Positions 52,231 through 64,000 of a stretch of 64,000 nt of DNA are shown here, in pieces. The position numbers and the translations under genes are program-made. The notes below the pieces were generated by a model. The model was given only the letters and a program-made list of their open reading frames with translations. It was not told the origin of the DNA and did no database searches. The stretch lies in contig VXBA01003135.1 in assembly GCA_013399895.1 (NCBI GenBank), forward strand, positions 1,133,553 to 1,197,552, given 5' to 3'. This DNA is from Serilophus lunatus. Taxonomy: Eukaryota; Chordata; Aves; Passeriformes; Eurylaimidae. Numbering within the stretch: position 1 is the first letter of the stretch; the number at the start of each line of letters is the position of its first letter.

Positions 52231-53324
52231 GAATTAAAATAAGTCAGAATTCCTAAATGAAAACATGGTCAGCACCTTCAGCAGATCTTGATTTCAACTG
52301 TTCGATCTCTGAATTGTGTTTAGTTCCCATTTAGCTCCATCCTAACACCTTGTAACCGGGCCACATATTTTCTTCTGACAAACAGAAATTATGCTAAAGC
52401 AGAATCTATCTACAGATAGAGGCCCTATAGAAATAATCTCAAATCATTTTATACAACACATCACCTATTTTTGGGCCAGAACAGCTCTGAACATCCTAAT
52501 TCTATTAACAGGAAAACATGTGACTCAAGATATGACTTAGTGTGACCATTTATGAGGAAAATTGCAAAGTAATGGAATTAATTCAGATTGCTCAATTTAA
52601 AGAAAAATGAGAACTCAATTGCTTCTTTTCCTTCTCCATGTGGCAGGCTGTGTTGTGCTTTCCACAATGGATAGTTTACAGAAACGTCATTGTAATAGAC
52701 AGCGTTTTCAGAACACAAACATTTTATATCATATGGCTGAATTGAGGAAGCACAGAGACTAATAGACTTTATATCATATGGCAACAACTGCAGCAGTCAG
52801 TGAGTTAAATAGAAACATTCAGTGGCTGCTTCCTAATGAAAACAATATGCTTACAATCTGTTCTACATTAATCACAGTTACAGAAAGCTGAATTACATTT
52901 TCCTACCTATGGAAAATATTATCTTAATGGGATATAGTGTTAAAGAGGGAATCAGTGGGATGAAAATGAAAGATGTGGCAAGATAGGGTCAGGGTTTGCT
53001 AGGTTGCTCTCCAGGAAAAGCTATTGCAAAGCATCCACATTAGAAGAATGGTTAGCTAATATCTCCTGACTTGTCTTTTACTTTCTTTGCCTTGTGTGGA
53101 GGAATGCAAAGTGAGGAAATGGGTGTCACAGACCTTACATTCATTAAGTTTCACTTTATTGTAACATTTATTTAATTTGTTGTTTACTTATGTGAAGTTG
53201 TACTTAAAATGCCTCATCTCGTGGGACTACAGTGCTGCTTCAAATGGAGTATCCTATATTCTAAGGTCTAGAATGCACAAATTCTTTCAAAAAACATGAG
53301 GTACTTAACATAAAAACAGTAAGA
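52231..53324. other. AT-rich noncoding sequence
   Basis: No gene recognised. Holds the 15-bp direct repeat described at 52723-52782. Confidence 0.55.
52723..52782 (+). repeat. 15-bp direct repeat, copies 45 bp apart
   Basis: TTTATATCATATGGC at 52723-52737 and exactly again at 52768-52782. AATAGAC also precedes both copies at different distances, suggesting an old local duplication with later rearrangement. Confidence 0.7.
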
Positions 53325-53460
53325 GTCTTGTTGGAATGATTTGAGCTGGAAGTCACCTTTGAAGATCACCTGAACTGGGCAGGGACACATCCCACCAGGG
53401 GAGGCTGCTCAGTGCTCCATCTAACATGACACTTCATGGTCAAGGTGACTCCGGTCAGAC
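53325..53460 (-). mobile_element. Diverged CR1 LINE 3' fragment, minus strand
   Basis: Antisense CR1 landmarks appear in order: TTGGAATGATTTGAGCTGGA (53331-53350), GTCACCTTTGAAGATCACCT, GGGCAGGGACACATCCCACC (53379-53398) and GGCTGCTCAGTGCTCCATCT. Divergence is high and the left (5') limit of the element is not clear. The GC-richer sequence that follows to about 54060 may be further CR1 or unrelated. Confidence 0.7.
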
Positions 53461-56400
53461 ACAGCTTCCCACGGTGTCAGCCTCCACAGGGACACATTCC
53501 ATGGTTAGTACATATCTGTATCTCTTCAGGGATTAGTATTCCATTCATATAACCCAGTGAGCCAAGTTTATTTCAGTCCCCTCAACGTGGCCCATAGAGC
53601 TGTGCCTCACACACCAACCCTGCAGCAGGGTCTGGTGAACACACACCACAGATCTACCAGAGTGTGCTTCCTTCACATGTTTCTTCCCCAGAAGAGTGGC
53701 TAAGTCAGTGTTTTGTTGCATTATCTCTAGGAAACCCTTGTGTCAGCATGACCACCTGAATCACAGAGGCACTGCAGAATATGTGTGATATCGCAGAGCT
53801 TCCTCACAGGCCTCACAGCCAGAGCAAACCTCTCCTGGGAAGGCACTCAGTCCTTGTCCTCTCCAAGAGGGATCTAATATGAATGGGGAACTGCCCTTCA
53901 GCAGCACCCCTGGCTGAGGGGCTGCGAGAGAAACAACACTGAGGGATTGTCATTAACCTCCATTTGCTCATAGGTCCTTTCCATTTCATTAGGGAAAATA
54001 CACCAAAATCACAAAACCCAAAAGGCACACACTGAAACCTGAACAGGTGACAATAAGACAACCAGGATATGTTCTGTTGGACTTTCTACAAGCTAAAATA
54101 AAAACTAGCAAGAGCTGTGAAGGTTGAGGGCAGCCTTAGCTAAACCAGTGCTGAGATTATGGAGTTTAACGTTATCAGAGAAGGAAGGAAGGTAGAAAGA
54201 CAAATTTGGAGGGATGCTGCAATCTGGAGAGTACCAAAGTGAGTCTAGTCCGGTGTAGATAAATTGCAAGACAAGGTGATGAAAACCCTGCAAGGTGCCT
54301 TACAGTCAGACGAAAATTAAAATGTACATTTGTCTGTGAGCATACACATTTATACTCCTGGGAAACAGACTCAATGAAATAAAGCTGAAGCTTGCTATAA
54401 ACACCTACTTTTAGAAAAGTCTAGTTTAAAGAAGCTAACACAAATAGGGTTTATTGCATTATATTACTTCTAATTTCAATTACTGATTTTAAAAGTTTTG
54501 TGAATTTTTACATCGTTATAGGAAGGCTTAATGTCTTACTGATTCTGTCCTATTTACTTCCTAAAGAATACAGGACATTACTGCAGACGATTCTGGTTGA
54601 GTGTTGACTGTAAATAGCCAGCTAAATATCAGGCAGAAATACCCCACTGAATGTGGTGAGCAGCAATGTACAGAAAACATTACCAGTTCTGCCTATGAAT
54701 GGATGAGTTGGGGATATCAGTACAACTATTTACAAAATAAAAATTTACATCATTTTATTTTTATTCTCCTGTTACATGGAAGTTCTTTGGCATATCAGTC
54801 AAGGTTTGATTCATAAATTTTAAGTCAGAGTTGTATATTTTGTAAACCTACTAACTCATTCTTATGCCTGACAAAGGACTTCGGAGTTCTGGCACATACC
54901 ATGCAGAAGGCATCTGTGTTTAAATGTCAAATAACAGAGAGCATATTGCATCCTTAATGAAGTTGTCCAAAGCCTAAACTCCTCCCAGTCTTATAATATC
55001 TCTATCTTTTCTGTTGTCTGAATTCAAGCTTTAATATTTCCAGAGAGTCTTGTTACCCATTTTTCGTCTGGGTTAGAAGTGATCTCCTTGTATTAGAAAT
55101 GCAATAAGAAATCAAAGATAATTATCTTCAAATACCTTGTGTATAATAATAAGAAAAAAATAAAATCAACACCAAAAGAAATGTCAATAGAAAACACTAC
55201 CAAATGCCAAATCCTACTGAAATTTTATACTGGAATAACTGATTATAAGGGGATTCTGTAGAAGATTAAAATTTGCAATGCTATAGTCCATGAGGCCTAA
55301 GAAAAAATGATCATTTTGTGGTGTTCATCTCAACATTAAATATATGCAGAAATCAGGACATAAGTAAATTTGTAGGAGGAGAGTAAGCAAAAGAATTAGG
55401 AATATATACACATCATTTGGAATTCCTATAGCACACAAACTACTAAAATAGTAACTATTTCTACAAATACAGCACTATACATTTTTCTGAAGTGAGTCGT
55501 GTGGGAACAAACAGCGTCACCATTCTACTACTGCCTGTCCCAAAAGGAACTCTGTTTTCAGGCAAGAATAAGAAAGTTAAGCTTATATAAATAGCACTCA
55601 AAAAAAAAAAATTCCCATCTTTCACTGAAAGAAAGCTGCAGGCACAGCATCCTCAGAGGGAAGTCACAGATTGCTGATTTTATTCCCTGCTTTGCCATGT
55701 TCCAGCTTGGAATCAGCACCTGGAGGCATCATCTAAAATAAAACAATTATTGTCAAAGACTAATCCTTAACCCTTGAGGTTTATTCATGTCACAGAATAC
55801 TGTTGTTATCCAAAGTATTTGCAAGAAATTGCAAAGGAGACAAACTGCAGAGACAAAGCTGAAACCTTGCAGATGGTTTGGGAGGGAAAGAAGGGGCAAA
55901 ACATTCCTGGTTTTCTGTATTCACCTGGGGAATAAAGTAGTATTTTCAGATGAGGCAAGAGCATGTGACTAAACCAGCATTTTGGGAAGTAGATGTTAGA
56001 CCATTGGGATACTGACAGAAAGAAAAGTTGGAGGTGGGTATTTTGGTTTTTAACATGGACTAATATGTGGTTACCACTATTATGACTTTAGAGAAAATTT
56101 TTTAAAATTTGTTCTTAGATAAGTTATAAAACCTTTAGGTAAATTTTTGACATGATGCTTGAAACAAAACTCCAAAACCTGATTTGATTTCCAAACAAGA
56201 ATGTACAATCTAGGGGGAAATGGCAAAATCCAGAATCTTCCATTCCTCTTTCCTCGCAAACCCCCAGCACCTCATGCATTTCAGTAACCCAGGAAAGTCT
56301 GGAAGAAACTGCTCCCTCTAGTTACTCTCACCAGTTTAGGTGACAAGTCAACTCATCCTGGAGCACTGTCTGTTTACAGTTATCTCTCTATACAAATGCC

Positions 56401-57729
56401 ATCAAATTCATGGCATCATTCCACTGTAAGTACAATCCTAGAAGTCAAATTCTTCAGTTGCCAGGATCACATCAGCAGGCTCTCCAAAGGCTTTGGATTT
56501 AACTTGCCCAAAGAGACTGAAGTGTAGGGTTCTATGTTAGGGAAACTTCAGGGAAGGTTAAAGAAACATTCATCTCTGCTACAGAAAAAAATAAACAGGG
56601 GAAGAAGTAACATTAGCAGACACTTCTCAGTCTCTCTTTCTGTCATGATCCAAAATGAAGTAAATTATTTTCAAACATATATTGTTTATCTTTTGCTCCT
56701 ATTAACAGGGAAAAATCTATTTCTTGGTTTTGTGCATTTCTAAAGTAAGTGTTATACATTGAGCCTTAGATTTCAATTTGTATTTTTACAATGGGTGTAT
56801 ATAGCTCATGTCCCTTTTCTCTATTTCTTCAAAGTAAGCATTAAACTTTTAATAAGAATGATTATGATGTTTGCTTCTGGCAAAAAATACTCTTTCCAAC
56901 TTTGAAATTTATAGTCTCTGATTAAAAGAATACTTTTATCACCAGTTTTTTAACCAAATCAATTTCCAGTTTATATCAGCCAAAAAAACCCCGACTACCT
57001 CATTTAATTATAGTGTATTAATTAGCAAACAACTTTGGTTTCACTTGGAAATCCTCGTGAAAAATAACAGGTCATTTTTTAGACAAGCATGATAGAATCC
57101 ACAAAGATTAAAAACCGAAATAGAAGATATATCACTCTCTTCTATCTTTTGAAGTGTTCTCAAACCCTTTTCTGTCATATTGATGATCCACTTAAACTTT
57201 TTCATCTCAATCTGATTACTTTGTTCACACTGCTTCAGAGATTAGCCTGAAAAAAAACATTTTAACCATACTGTTCAGCAAATGCCAAGAGCTCATCTTC
57301 ATAACATCAGTGCTATGTGATTACTTCCTTACCTCATATTTCCACAAGTAGAGGATTATACAGCCTTCTATAAAATCCGCAATTTCCAAAGGGAATTTTA
57401 ATGTCCTTAGAACATACATGCATTTTTATCAGTTGAATTTACTAAAAAACAGTTGGAAAGAAAAATGCCCATATTCCATTCCCTCAGCAGATGTAATTAA
57501 TCATAAATCTCAGGACAGATGGAACTGTTTTAGAGGCTTGGAAATCTCTGCAATATTTCCAAACCCATTGCATTTGCTGTTTTGTGAAACTGCAAAACAA
57601 ACAAAAATTGCTTGGTATTCAAGTTGAATTTTCATGTTTATGTTTATACATCTATTCTGCCCTCAGTGTTATCTGTTTTTCTTGTTATTTAGCTTAAAGT
57701 ATAGGCTTGACTAGGATTAAGACAGCTGT
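53461..57729. other. Noncoding sequence, GC-richer at left, AT-rich at right
   Basis: Positions 53461-54060 are GC-richer but unidentified. After that the sequence is AT-rich with no recognisable gene or repeat, apart from an A-run near 55600-55611. Around 56940-57060 there are several TAAT cores. Confidence 0.5.
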
Positions 57730-58130
57730 GTTTTGTGCATTGCCAATTGTCTGCAATTTAAAGTGCTCAGACTTGAGCCACTATTGTATTGCTGGCCCTC
57801 CATGAATATCAGGATATCTGGCTGTCACCAGTGCTCATTTTAATTTTTTCTACCCAAATTTCTCTTTCTCTCTGCCCGCACATCCCAACACAGCATCTAC
57901 TTCTAATTTGAATGCTGTGATGGTCAGTGTTATGTCTCTTGCAAATTGAATGACCAAGGTTTGGGCATTGAGGCTGGAATAAATAATGCCCTGAACAGGC
58001 CTGATGATATTTCACAATGAGCTCCTTCTTTTATCCTTGTGCAATCTGATGTGTTTCTGCAAAATGTGTGGAGCATTTTTGGTCTTCACCTCATGTCATC
58101 CACAATTTCCTTTTAGTAATCAAATATCAG
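57730..58130. promoter_or_regulatory. Candidate conserved noncoding element
   Basis: About 400 bp without low-complexity tracts or transposon landmarks, with a GCAAATTGAATGACCAAGG segment near 57940, GGAATAAATAATGCCCTG near 57976 and a TGATGATATTTCACAATGAG segment near 58001. Texture resembles deeply conserved vertebrate enhancers. The 68-codon minus-strand frame has no domain. Untested inference. Confidence 0.3.
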
Positions 58131-59989
58131 GTTCAGACTGTGATAAATTTAAAGACACATAAAACTGCCACACTATTATAACCTTGAGGTGACCAAAACT
58201 AAAATACATTTTTCATCATTTTCAGGGCTTGTTCAACAACGCTGTTCTTGCAAAGTTTTTAAGCAATGTACAGGAACTACACAAACCCAAAAGAGGTGGA
58301 AGTTTACCAAGAAACTCAGTGTTTAAACCTTCCTAACACAACCTCTTGCATCTATGAGACACGTGCCTCAAACTCCGTGTCCTGGCCACCACATTAGCAG
58401 CACCTTTTTAGCTCTCCATCATATCTGAGCTCAACCTACTTGCCTGAGCAAAATGAGCAGAATGCTGATTTACTGCAGGGTGCCACATCCATCATTTTCC
58501 ACATCCTCTGGAGCTGTTCCCTACTTCAAGAAGATGATGCTGTCTGTACAGGGTTTAATCATTCCTCTCCCTCCAATCATTTCACTATAAAGAATATTCA
58601 GAGTATTCCCACTGACATACAAAATAATTTCCCTTGATCTAAAAATAAAATATTAACAATAAAGTCACCAAATTCTAAAACTAACAGGGACCTGAAAGAG
58701 TAGCAGATTCTCTTTAAATATTTCAGTAATTTATTCATTGATTAAAGTATTTCATACTCAATTCTGTGCAATCAGCAGAAGTATCATTACTCATAGCATC
58801 ACTCATTCAGAATCACAAAATGCTGTGGCTATGAAAAGATTAAATTTGTATTGGCTTTTAAGCATTAATACTAAAATAAACACTTCAGCAATAAATATTT
58901 CAGCTAAGTGGCACTGTAGTCCTTTCCATAGTCTGATGAAAATGCTCATGAACTGTTTTCCATATATTAGAAGAGTTAAAATTACAGAAAATTCTGTTCA
59001 TCTTCTTTTACATTAAAACTGAGAATCATGGAATGGTTTTCCAAACTTTAAAGTTTCTCCATTTCATTTCAGTGATAGATGTCAGCACTTTAAACTTATC
59101 CTTAAGTGAGTTTATTAAGCTCAAAAAAAAAAATAAAAAAATCAGGACTTTCTAAGGACATTGCTACTTTTTGTTTGCCTTCAGTAAGAAAAACCTTCCA
59201 GTTTACCCAAGTGAGGACTTGTAAATTTTATATTAAAACATTTGTTCAATATTTTAAAACAAAGCATTTTAATAATTTGAAATTTGACGGACAAATATAC
59301 ACCAAAAGAATTTTAAAATAAAACTGTAGAAACAGCCTCAAGCAATTTAAGTTATTTATGTCCCTTTTGATACTAAGCTACCTGATTATTTCTGAACAGC
59401 CTGGTACCATTAAAATCTCAGAAACTTAACAGCTGAGCTGGAAATACAAACCTGTAACAAAAACTGAAGTTTGAGCAGTGCTTCATCCATATCAAAATCA
59501 GCACCTGAACACTGGGTTATGGCAGCATCCCTCTGGGACACATCTCTGCTGAACCATCCATCCCAGGGCCTGTGTTAGAGGTGTCCCAGTCCACATCACA
59601 CATGCAAATGGAATTTTTCCTGATCCATTAACAGCATCAGAATTGAATATTTCAGAGAAGTTACTTTGGAACTCCAGTCAAATGCTAAACAAGGACAGTA
59701 GTAAAGCTCTGTAAACACGGGAAACTTTATTCTTTCTATTCCCCTGATGTAGAAAATGAAAAACAAGAATCCTCTCCTCTAACACGATTGTTCCCTAGTT
59801 TATTTTCCTAAGTGTTCCCAGAATTCAATTCTCACTTCTAACCTCATTATTTCAACTCCCAACAATCCTTAACTAAAATGTTTACAAGATGGAGAGCATA
59901 CATTGTTTCTAATTAATTTACAATTACTTAGTTTGAAGTTAATTACATCCTCAGTCAGGACAACCCAGTTCACTACCACTAATTTACCT
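58131..59989. other. AT-rich noncoding sequence
   Basis: No gene recognised. ATCATGGAATGGTTTTCC near 59027 slightly resembles an antisense CR1 terminus, but the next 150 bases do not continue it. Confidence 0.5.
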
Positions 59990-60200
59990 CAATTATTCAA
60001 ATGGATTTAATTGATTTTTAATGCATTACTCAAATGCAAACATGGATCAAGCTTGATGTTTCCCTTTTGTGAGACAAACTCTTAGACTGCTTATGATTTG
60101 CATAACTTTGTGAAGACTTTTCTTCATTAAAAATAATGGCAATAAATTTTAAACCAGCTTGCTATTCATAAAATGCCCTTTTTTAATTTCAGGCTGAAAA
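59990..60200. promoter_or_regulatory. Candidate conserved noncoding element (homeodomain/octamer-like sites)
   Basis: Contains TTAATTGATTTTTAATGCAT (60007-60026), a GATCAAGCTTGATG inverted motif near 60046, TATGATTTGCATAAC near 60091 (ATTTGCAT is the octamer on the reverse strand), and a long TAAT-rich tail. No transposon signature. Conservation untested. Confidence 0.28.
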
Positions 60201-61054
60201 TCCAACCCTACAAACAGTCAAGTAATTTCAGCAAAGGTTGCAACAGTGTCAGAGTACCAGCTTTCCTTCCCATTGCTTTTGAACTTTTTCTGTTTTCTTT
60301 TTGTGGAAGATAATAGATTTTCCAGTGGAAAGGAAGTCCTTCTGTACCCAACACAAGTGTCCTGAGTATGAGTGTGGTTTTACTGTACATGTCTGACACC
60401 AGCCTGCAGACCAGATCAGAAGTCAGCCCTCAGAAACTCAGCAGATGCAACTCTGGTTTGTAACTCTTTGGGGAAAAAAAATAAATACTCAGATGGAACC
60501 CAACTCCAATGTTCAGCTCGGTTGATGGCTCAGATAAACCTCATTAAACTCATTCTGCTCTATTATGCCAAAGTTCCCATTTGCAAAGCGAGGATAATTT
60601 ATGGAGCGTGTGATCCTGTGACAAACAGCCCTGAAGAAGAAGCAAGTGCTACTATTGATGAATTAGCTGTGGCAACACAGCCTTAAAAGCAAAAGAAAAA
60701 TAAAAAAAATAGTCCCATTTATTCTAGGAACAGTATTGCATTCACCAGGATTTGCATTAGCACTTTGATCCAACAAACCCTGCATTTCTTCAGAGGGAAC
60801 AGAACATCTTGTCTCCACACTCTATTATAATTACCACCAAACTGCACTGGAAACTCACAATTTTGAATTTCATAACACCCCTGACTGACGTTCCTAATTA
60901 ATACTATTGTTTTTCTCCTCTGGCTGAATTTCCTGAATGCCAGCATACACAGCACACACTGAAAACAGGCATTAAAGAAAATAACATCAATGTTAATCTC
61001 CAGCACAAATATATTTAGTGCCCCAGTAACACATACAGGAAAGAACAGCATTCC
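60201..61054. other. Noncoding sequence, no gene recognised
   Basis: Open frames of 104 codons (60372-60686, +) and 110 codons (60719-61051, -) are present, but neither has a recognisable domain or exon-like borders. Confidence 0.5.
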
Positions 61055-61400
61055 TATAAATAATGGATCGTTGCAGTCTGATAATCTTTACCCTCCTACA
61101 CTAATAAGATGATAATCTTTCTCCTCCTGTGTCCTTGTCTTTGAATTTCAGTGCTGAAGTGCATTATCAGCTCTCCCTGTCATCTGGCTTTGAAATTTGA
61201 AAATGAAAGAACCTTCCAAAAGAGGAAAGCAAAAACAGCCTAATGAAGATACAATGCAGAATACTCTGCTGCATTGGGCCCTGATTATTTCTTTTTACTT
61301 TTTGTCATTTGAGTGGAGATCTAAGGCCGGGAAAACTCATAAAGTTATGTATTTGGTTCATGCTGGTTCACTCGGGAGACAGCTCTAATCTGCAGCAGAG
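61055..61400. promoter_or_regulatory. Candidate conserved noncoding element with repeated GATA-type sites
   Basis: GATAATCTTTACCCTCCT (61079-61096) recurs imperfectly as GATAATCTTTCTCCTCCT (61111-61128). A further GATA-complement sits in TTATCAGC (61165-61172). The following 200 bp are compositionally balanced and repeat-free. It looks enhancer-like, but this is inference. Confidence 0.3.
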
Positions 61401-63920
61401 ATCACAGATCTCCAGGGTATTCCAACCTACTTCCAGAAGCAGAATCAGCATATTCAAAAACAACATCAGCACCAAGCTGACATCTCTCCCACACTTCACT
61501 TCTGAGCAGAGCTGGTATTTATTTCTGCACAGCGCTGTACTGGAGAGTGTCTGTAAGAATAGAAACTGCCACTGATTTCAGGGCCAGAGATTGTGTGGCA
61601 GGATAAAAATATTTAAATCTCAAGAATTCCTTTCATTTGAGAAATGCCAAACTTCCATTTTTACCTCTCATTTTTTGAAATAGTATTTCAATTTTCAAAC
61701 AGTATTTCTGATGCAGCTGGAGGGAAAATCATAGAAAAAAAGTAAGAAGGATAATGTGAAAAGTAAATGGACTATTAGAGGTGATCTGAAAACTATTTCA
61801 TTTATAAACACTATACTGATTTGGCCTCACAAACAGGCCAAAAAACCATGATACTTAAATTGAACACAAAGAGTCCTGTAAATCCATGATGTCTTAGTTT
61901 GCCAATCCCTAGGGGTCAATAAGACAATCGCTTTGGAGAGATTTGGATGCTTAACTTGGTATGGCTGAGATCATTTGAAATTGAAAGCTTCATTTAACTT
62001 CCCTCACAAACTTCCAGCACCCCAGATACTAACATTTCTGGGTTTTAGATCCAAAATTTAGAATAATTGGTTTTGTCAGATTTAAACTGAAATAAAATTA
62101 AAAACACCATAGTAGCAACGGGACCTTACATATTCCATATATTGATCAAAAATATTTGAAGTAGGATATTCAAACACAAATTACATTGACAGCCACAGTC
62201 ACCATTCAGAAACACGTAGCTCATGTACTTCACCATTTGTATTTCCTTCCTAAATTGGACAGTTCTTCAATGCTACATCCACACAGATCTCCTGGGAGAA
62301 GATATTTGATGGTATTCTTCCATCTGCCTATTTGAACTCATGAAATAAAGAGTTAAGTAAATTTCTACCTATAGTGAAATAGAAGTCACTGTAAAGCATT
62401 GAAATAGTGAGATAAGAGAATTCAGTTCTAATGTTGGATGATGGAAGTGTGTATGGAAATCTCAGTGTCTTGTTTCTGAGTCTGCAGACTGCTTTCAAAT
62501 GTCTCACTTCCACAAGAACCAACAAAACCAAAAATAGAATAGCAAGGCTTGGAAATGACATTCATCAGTGGATGCAACTGATGGAGTCTGTTCTGCAGCA
62601 CTACTCAGTGAACCCAGTACATGTGTGATTGATTGCAAAATCTGTTCTTTTGGAGATTGGGCAAAAAATGTGGTGGGTCTTTCCTAGCCCATGGAAATGT
62701 TAAAGGTATCAAAATGCGTTTGCCTACTGAATCTCAGTAAAATGTCAGAAATTTGAAGGCACTGAACTTGTCAGTTTAAGTCAATCAGAATGCTTTGCTA
62801 AATAGTTTTGATATGCTTTTGACTTATATTTCACTCTTTTTTTTTTAATGTGTATCTAAAGTGAACTGAAATTTCAAAATTGACTAATTAAATCAACTTG
62901 GGAAAAAATGTGCCAGTTTGAAAATATATAGACAGGAGTGGATGATTTCACAACTTCTAAACACTGTTCTAAAGCATTCTGAGTTGGGAGTGTCATTGTA
63001 GCAAGTTCTTGATTGTTTACCATTTCAAACTCCCCAAACTGTTATTCTCTGTTAAAATGACTTTACAAAAATTTCTAAACACATCCTTGTGGTTTATTCT
63101 CAAATCATATAAGGAAGCATGAAAATGGCAAGTACACTTACAGTCCTAATAACTGCTTTACCCACGACCTTGCAAATACCAAGCAGAGCGTCCATCTACA
63201 GATCTTGTTCTGAATACTTTCTTTTTTTCACAAGGTCATTCAGTCAGTATAGCACTCAAAACACCAAAAGCCTGTGTATCTCAGAAGTATTTCTTTTTTT
63301 TTCTGTCTGCCATGTCGTCTCCATCAAAGTCTGCAAAGAGCTTGGAAGAGGCTCCAGTCCCCCAGCAGCCCAGGGTTCTGTGGTGTGTGGTTTGAGAAAA
63401 GCTTTTATCAGGAAGTGTCACAAAAAATTTCTTTATGAACCCCATCAAGTTCTGTGCTGTGGTGTCAATACATTCCCAGAATTATTGCTTCAACATTTCT
63501 CATGTAAAACTTTGACAGGCTAGAGCATGTGGCAGTTCTAATGATTTTTGTCTTATTTCTTTCACCTCATGACATCTTTCTGCTTCTCTCTTGGTATTAC
63601 CACATCCACATTCCCTTTCCTGAACATTCCTCTGCAAACCTCAATGCAGCTGACAGCAGCCTCTCTTCTTATTCTTTTGGAAGTGCTGTGGGAGATGCAC
63701 TTCTACAGGCAGAGACAGCTTGTCCCTTAAGACCTTTTTGGTGACTAGATCACAACACGAATGACAGACGTGACATCAGGGACAAGGACATCTATTTTCA
63801 CTGGGTTCTGGAGAAAATACTTATAATTCAAAGGTATTCTTTTTTCATTTGGTTGTGAGACGCTAGACTGTGCTCCAGAATTTATTGGCTAAAGGACATC
63901 AAGACAGTGAAAGGCCAAAC
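61401..63920. other. AT-rich noncoding sequence
   Basis: No gene recognised. The segment 63119-63744 has overlapping plus-strand open frames (134, 71 and 60 codons) in a GC-richer patch. None shows a known domain, and the 134-codon frame contains two poly-T stretches read as Phe runs, which argues against coding. Confidence 0.5.
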
Positions 63921-63959
63921 TAATAATAGTATTAATATTAATAATAATAATAATAATAA
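63921..63959 (+). repeat. TAA trinucleotide microsatellite
   Basis: An interrupted TAATAATAGTATTAATAT lead-in is followed by a pure TAA/ATA run from about 63938 to 63959. Likely length-polymorphic. Confidence 0.95.
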
Positions 63960-64000
63960 GTGACATTAAAGCATAATACCTGTAATTAAACAAATCATTA

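Noticed and set aside
59027..59044. Additional antisense CR1 terminus
   Set aside because: Only about 15 bases resemble CR1 and the similarity does not continue into the next landmarks.
63119..63523. 134-codon plus-strand open frame
   Set aside because: Contains Phe runs from poly-T stretches, has no known domain, and shares the patch with other overlapping frames.

Overview
This window looks like a noncoding, AT-rich stretch of a bird genome, either intergenic or inside a very long intron. The main evidence is its repeat content. There are four 3'-truncated CR1 LINE fragments, some still carrying the diagnostic 3' terminus, and four degraded endogenous-retrovirus LTRs whose 3' parts match LTR types I know from birds. 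CpG is scarce apart from a few short clusters, and two unresolved bases (38760, 44534) show this is assembly sequence. I recognise no protein-coding exon, promoter-type CpG island, tRNA, rRNA, CRISPR array or operon-like arrangement. The open frames present are short, overlap one another on both strands, have no recognisable domains, and are about the length expected by chance at this base composition.

Layout. Positions 1-10,990 are unique AT-rich sequence with a conserved-element candidate near 2.86-3.23 kb and a compact CpG-bearing block at 5.49-5.88 kb that could be an old LTR. A second CpG cluster at 10.99-11.4 kb contains a short string resembling the complement of a tRNA-Lys primer-binding site, so it may be an old ERVK-like remnant. 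A long LTR lies on the minus strand at 16.31-16.88 kb, an LTR tail on the plus strand near 24.0 kb, and another on the minus strand at 31.26-31.48 kb. The 27.6-28.4 kb block is GC-richer but unidentified. A 29-bp tandem repeat sits at 34.58 kb, a MIR-like SINE trace near 36.35 kb, and CR1 copies at 36.78-37.09 (+), 40.94-41.12 (-), 45.15-45.59 (+) and 53.33-53.46 kb (-). A further LTR (+) lies at 47.24-47.54 kb. The right-hand third contains several stretches that read like regulatory conserved noncoding elements (51.4-52.2, 57.7-58.1, 60.0-60.2 and 61.05-61.4 kb), and the window ends in a TAA microsatellite.

No genes act together here. If the window has a function, it is most likely long-range regulation through the candidate noncoding elements, which is inference that only cross-species alignment can confirm. 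I found no evidence for a new biological system. The most informative observations are the LTR and CR1 remnants, the nested octamer palindrome near 51.72 kb and the two CpG-retaining blocks.
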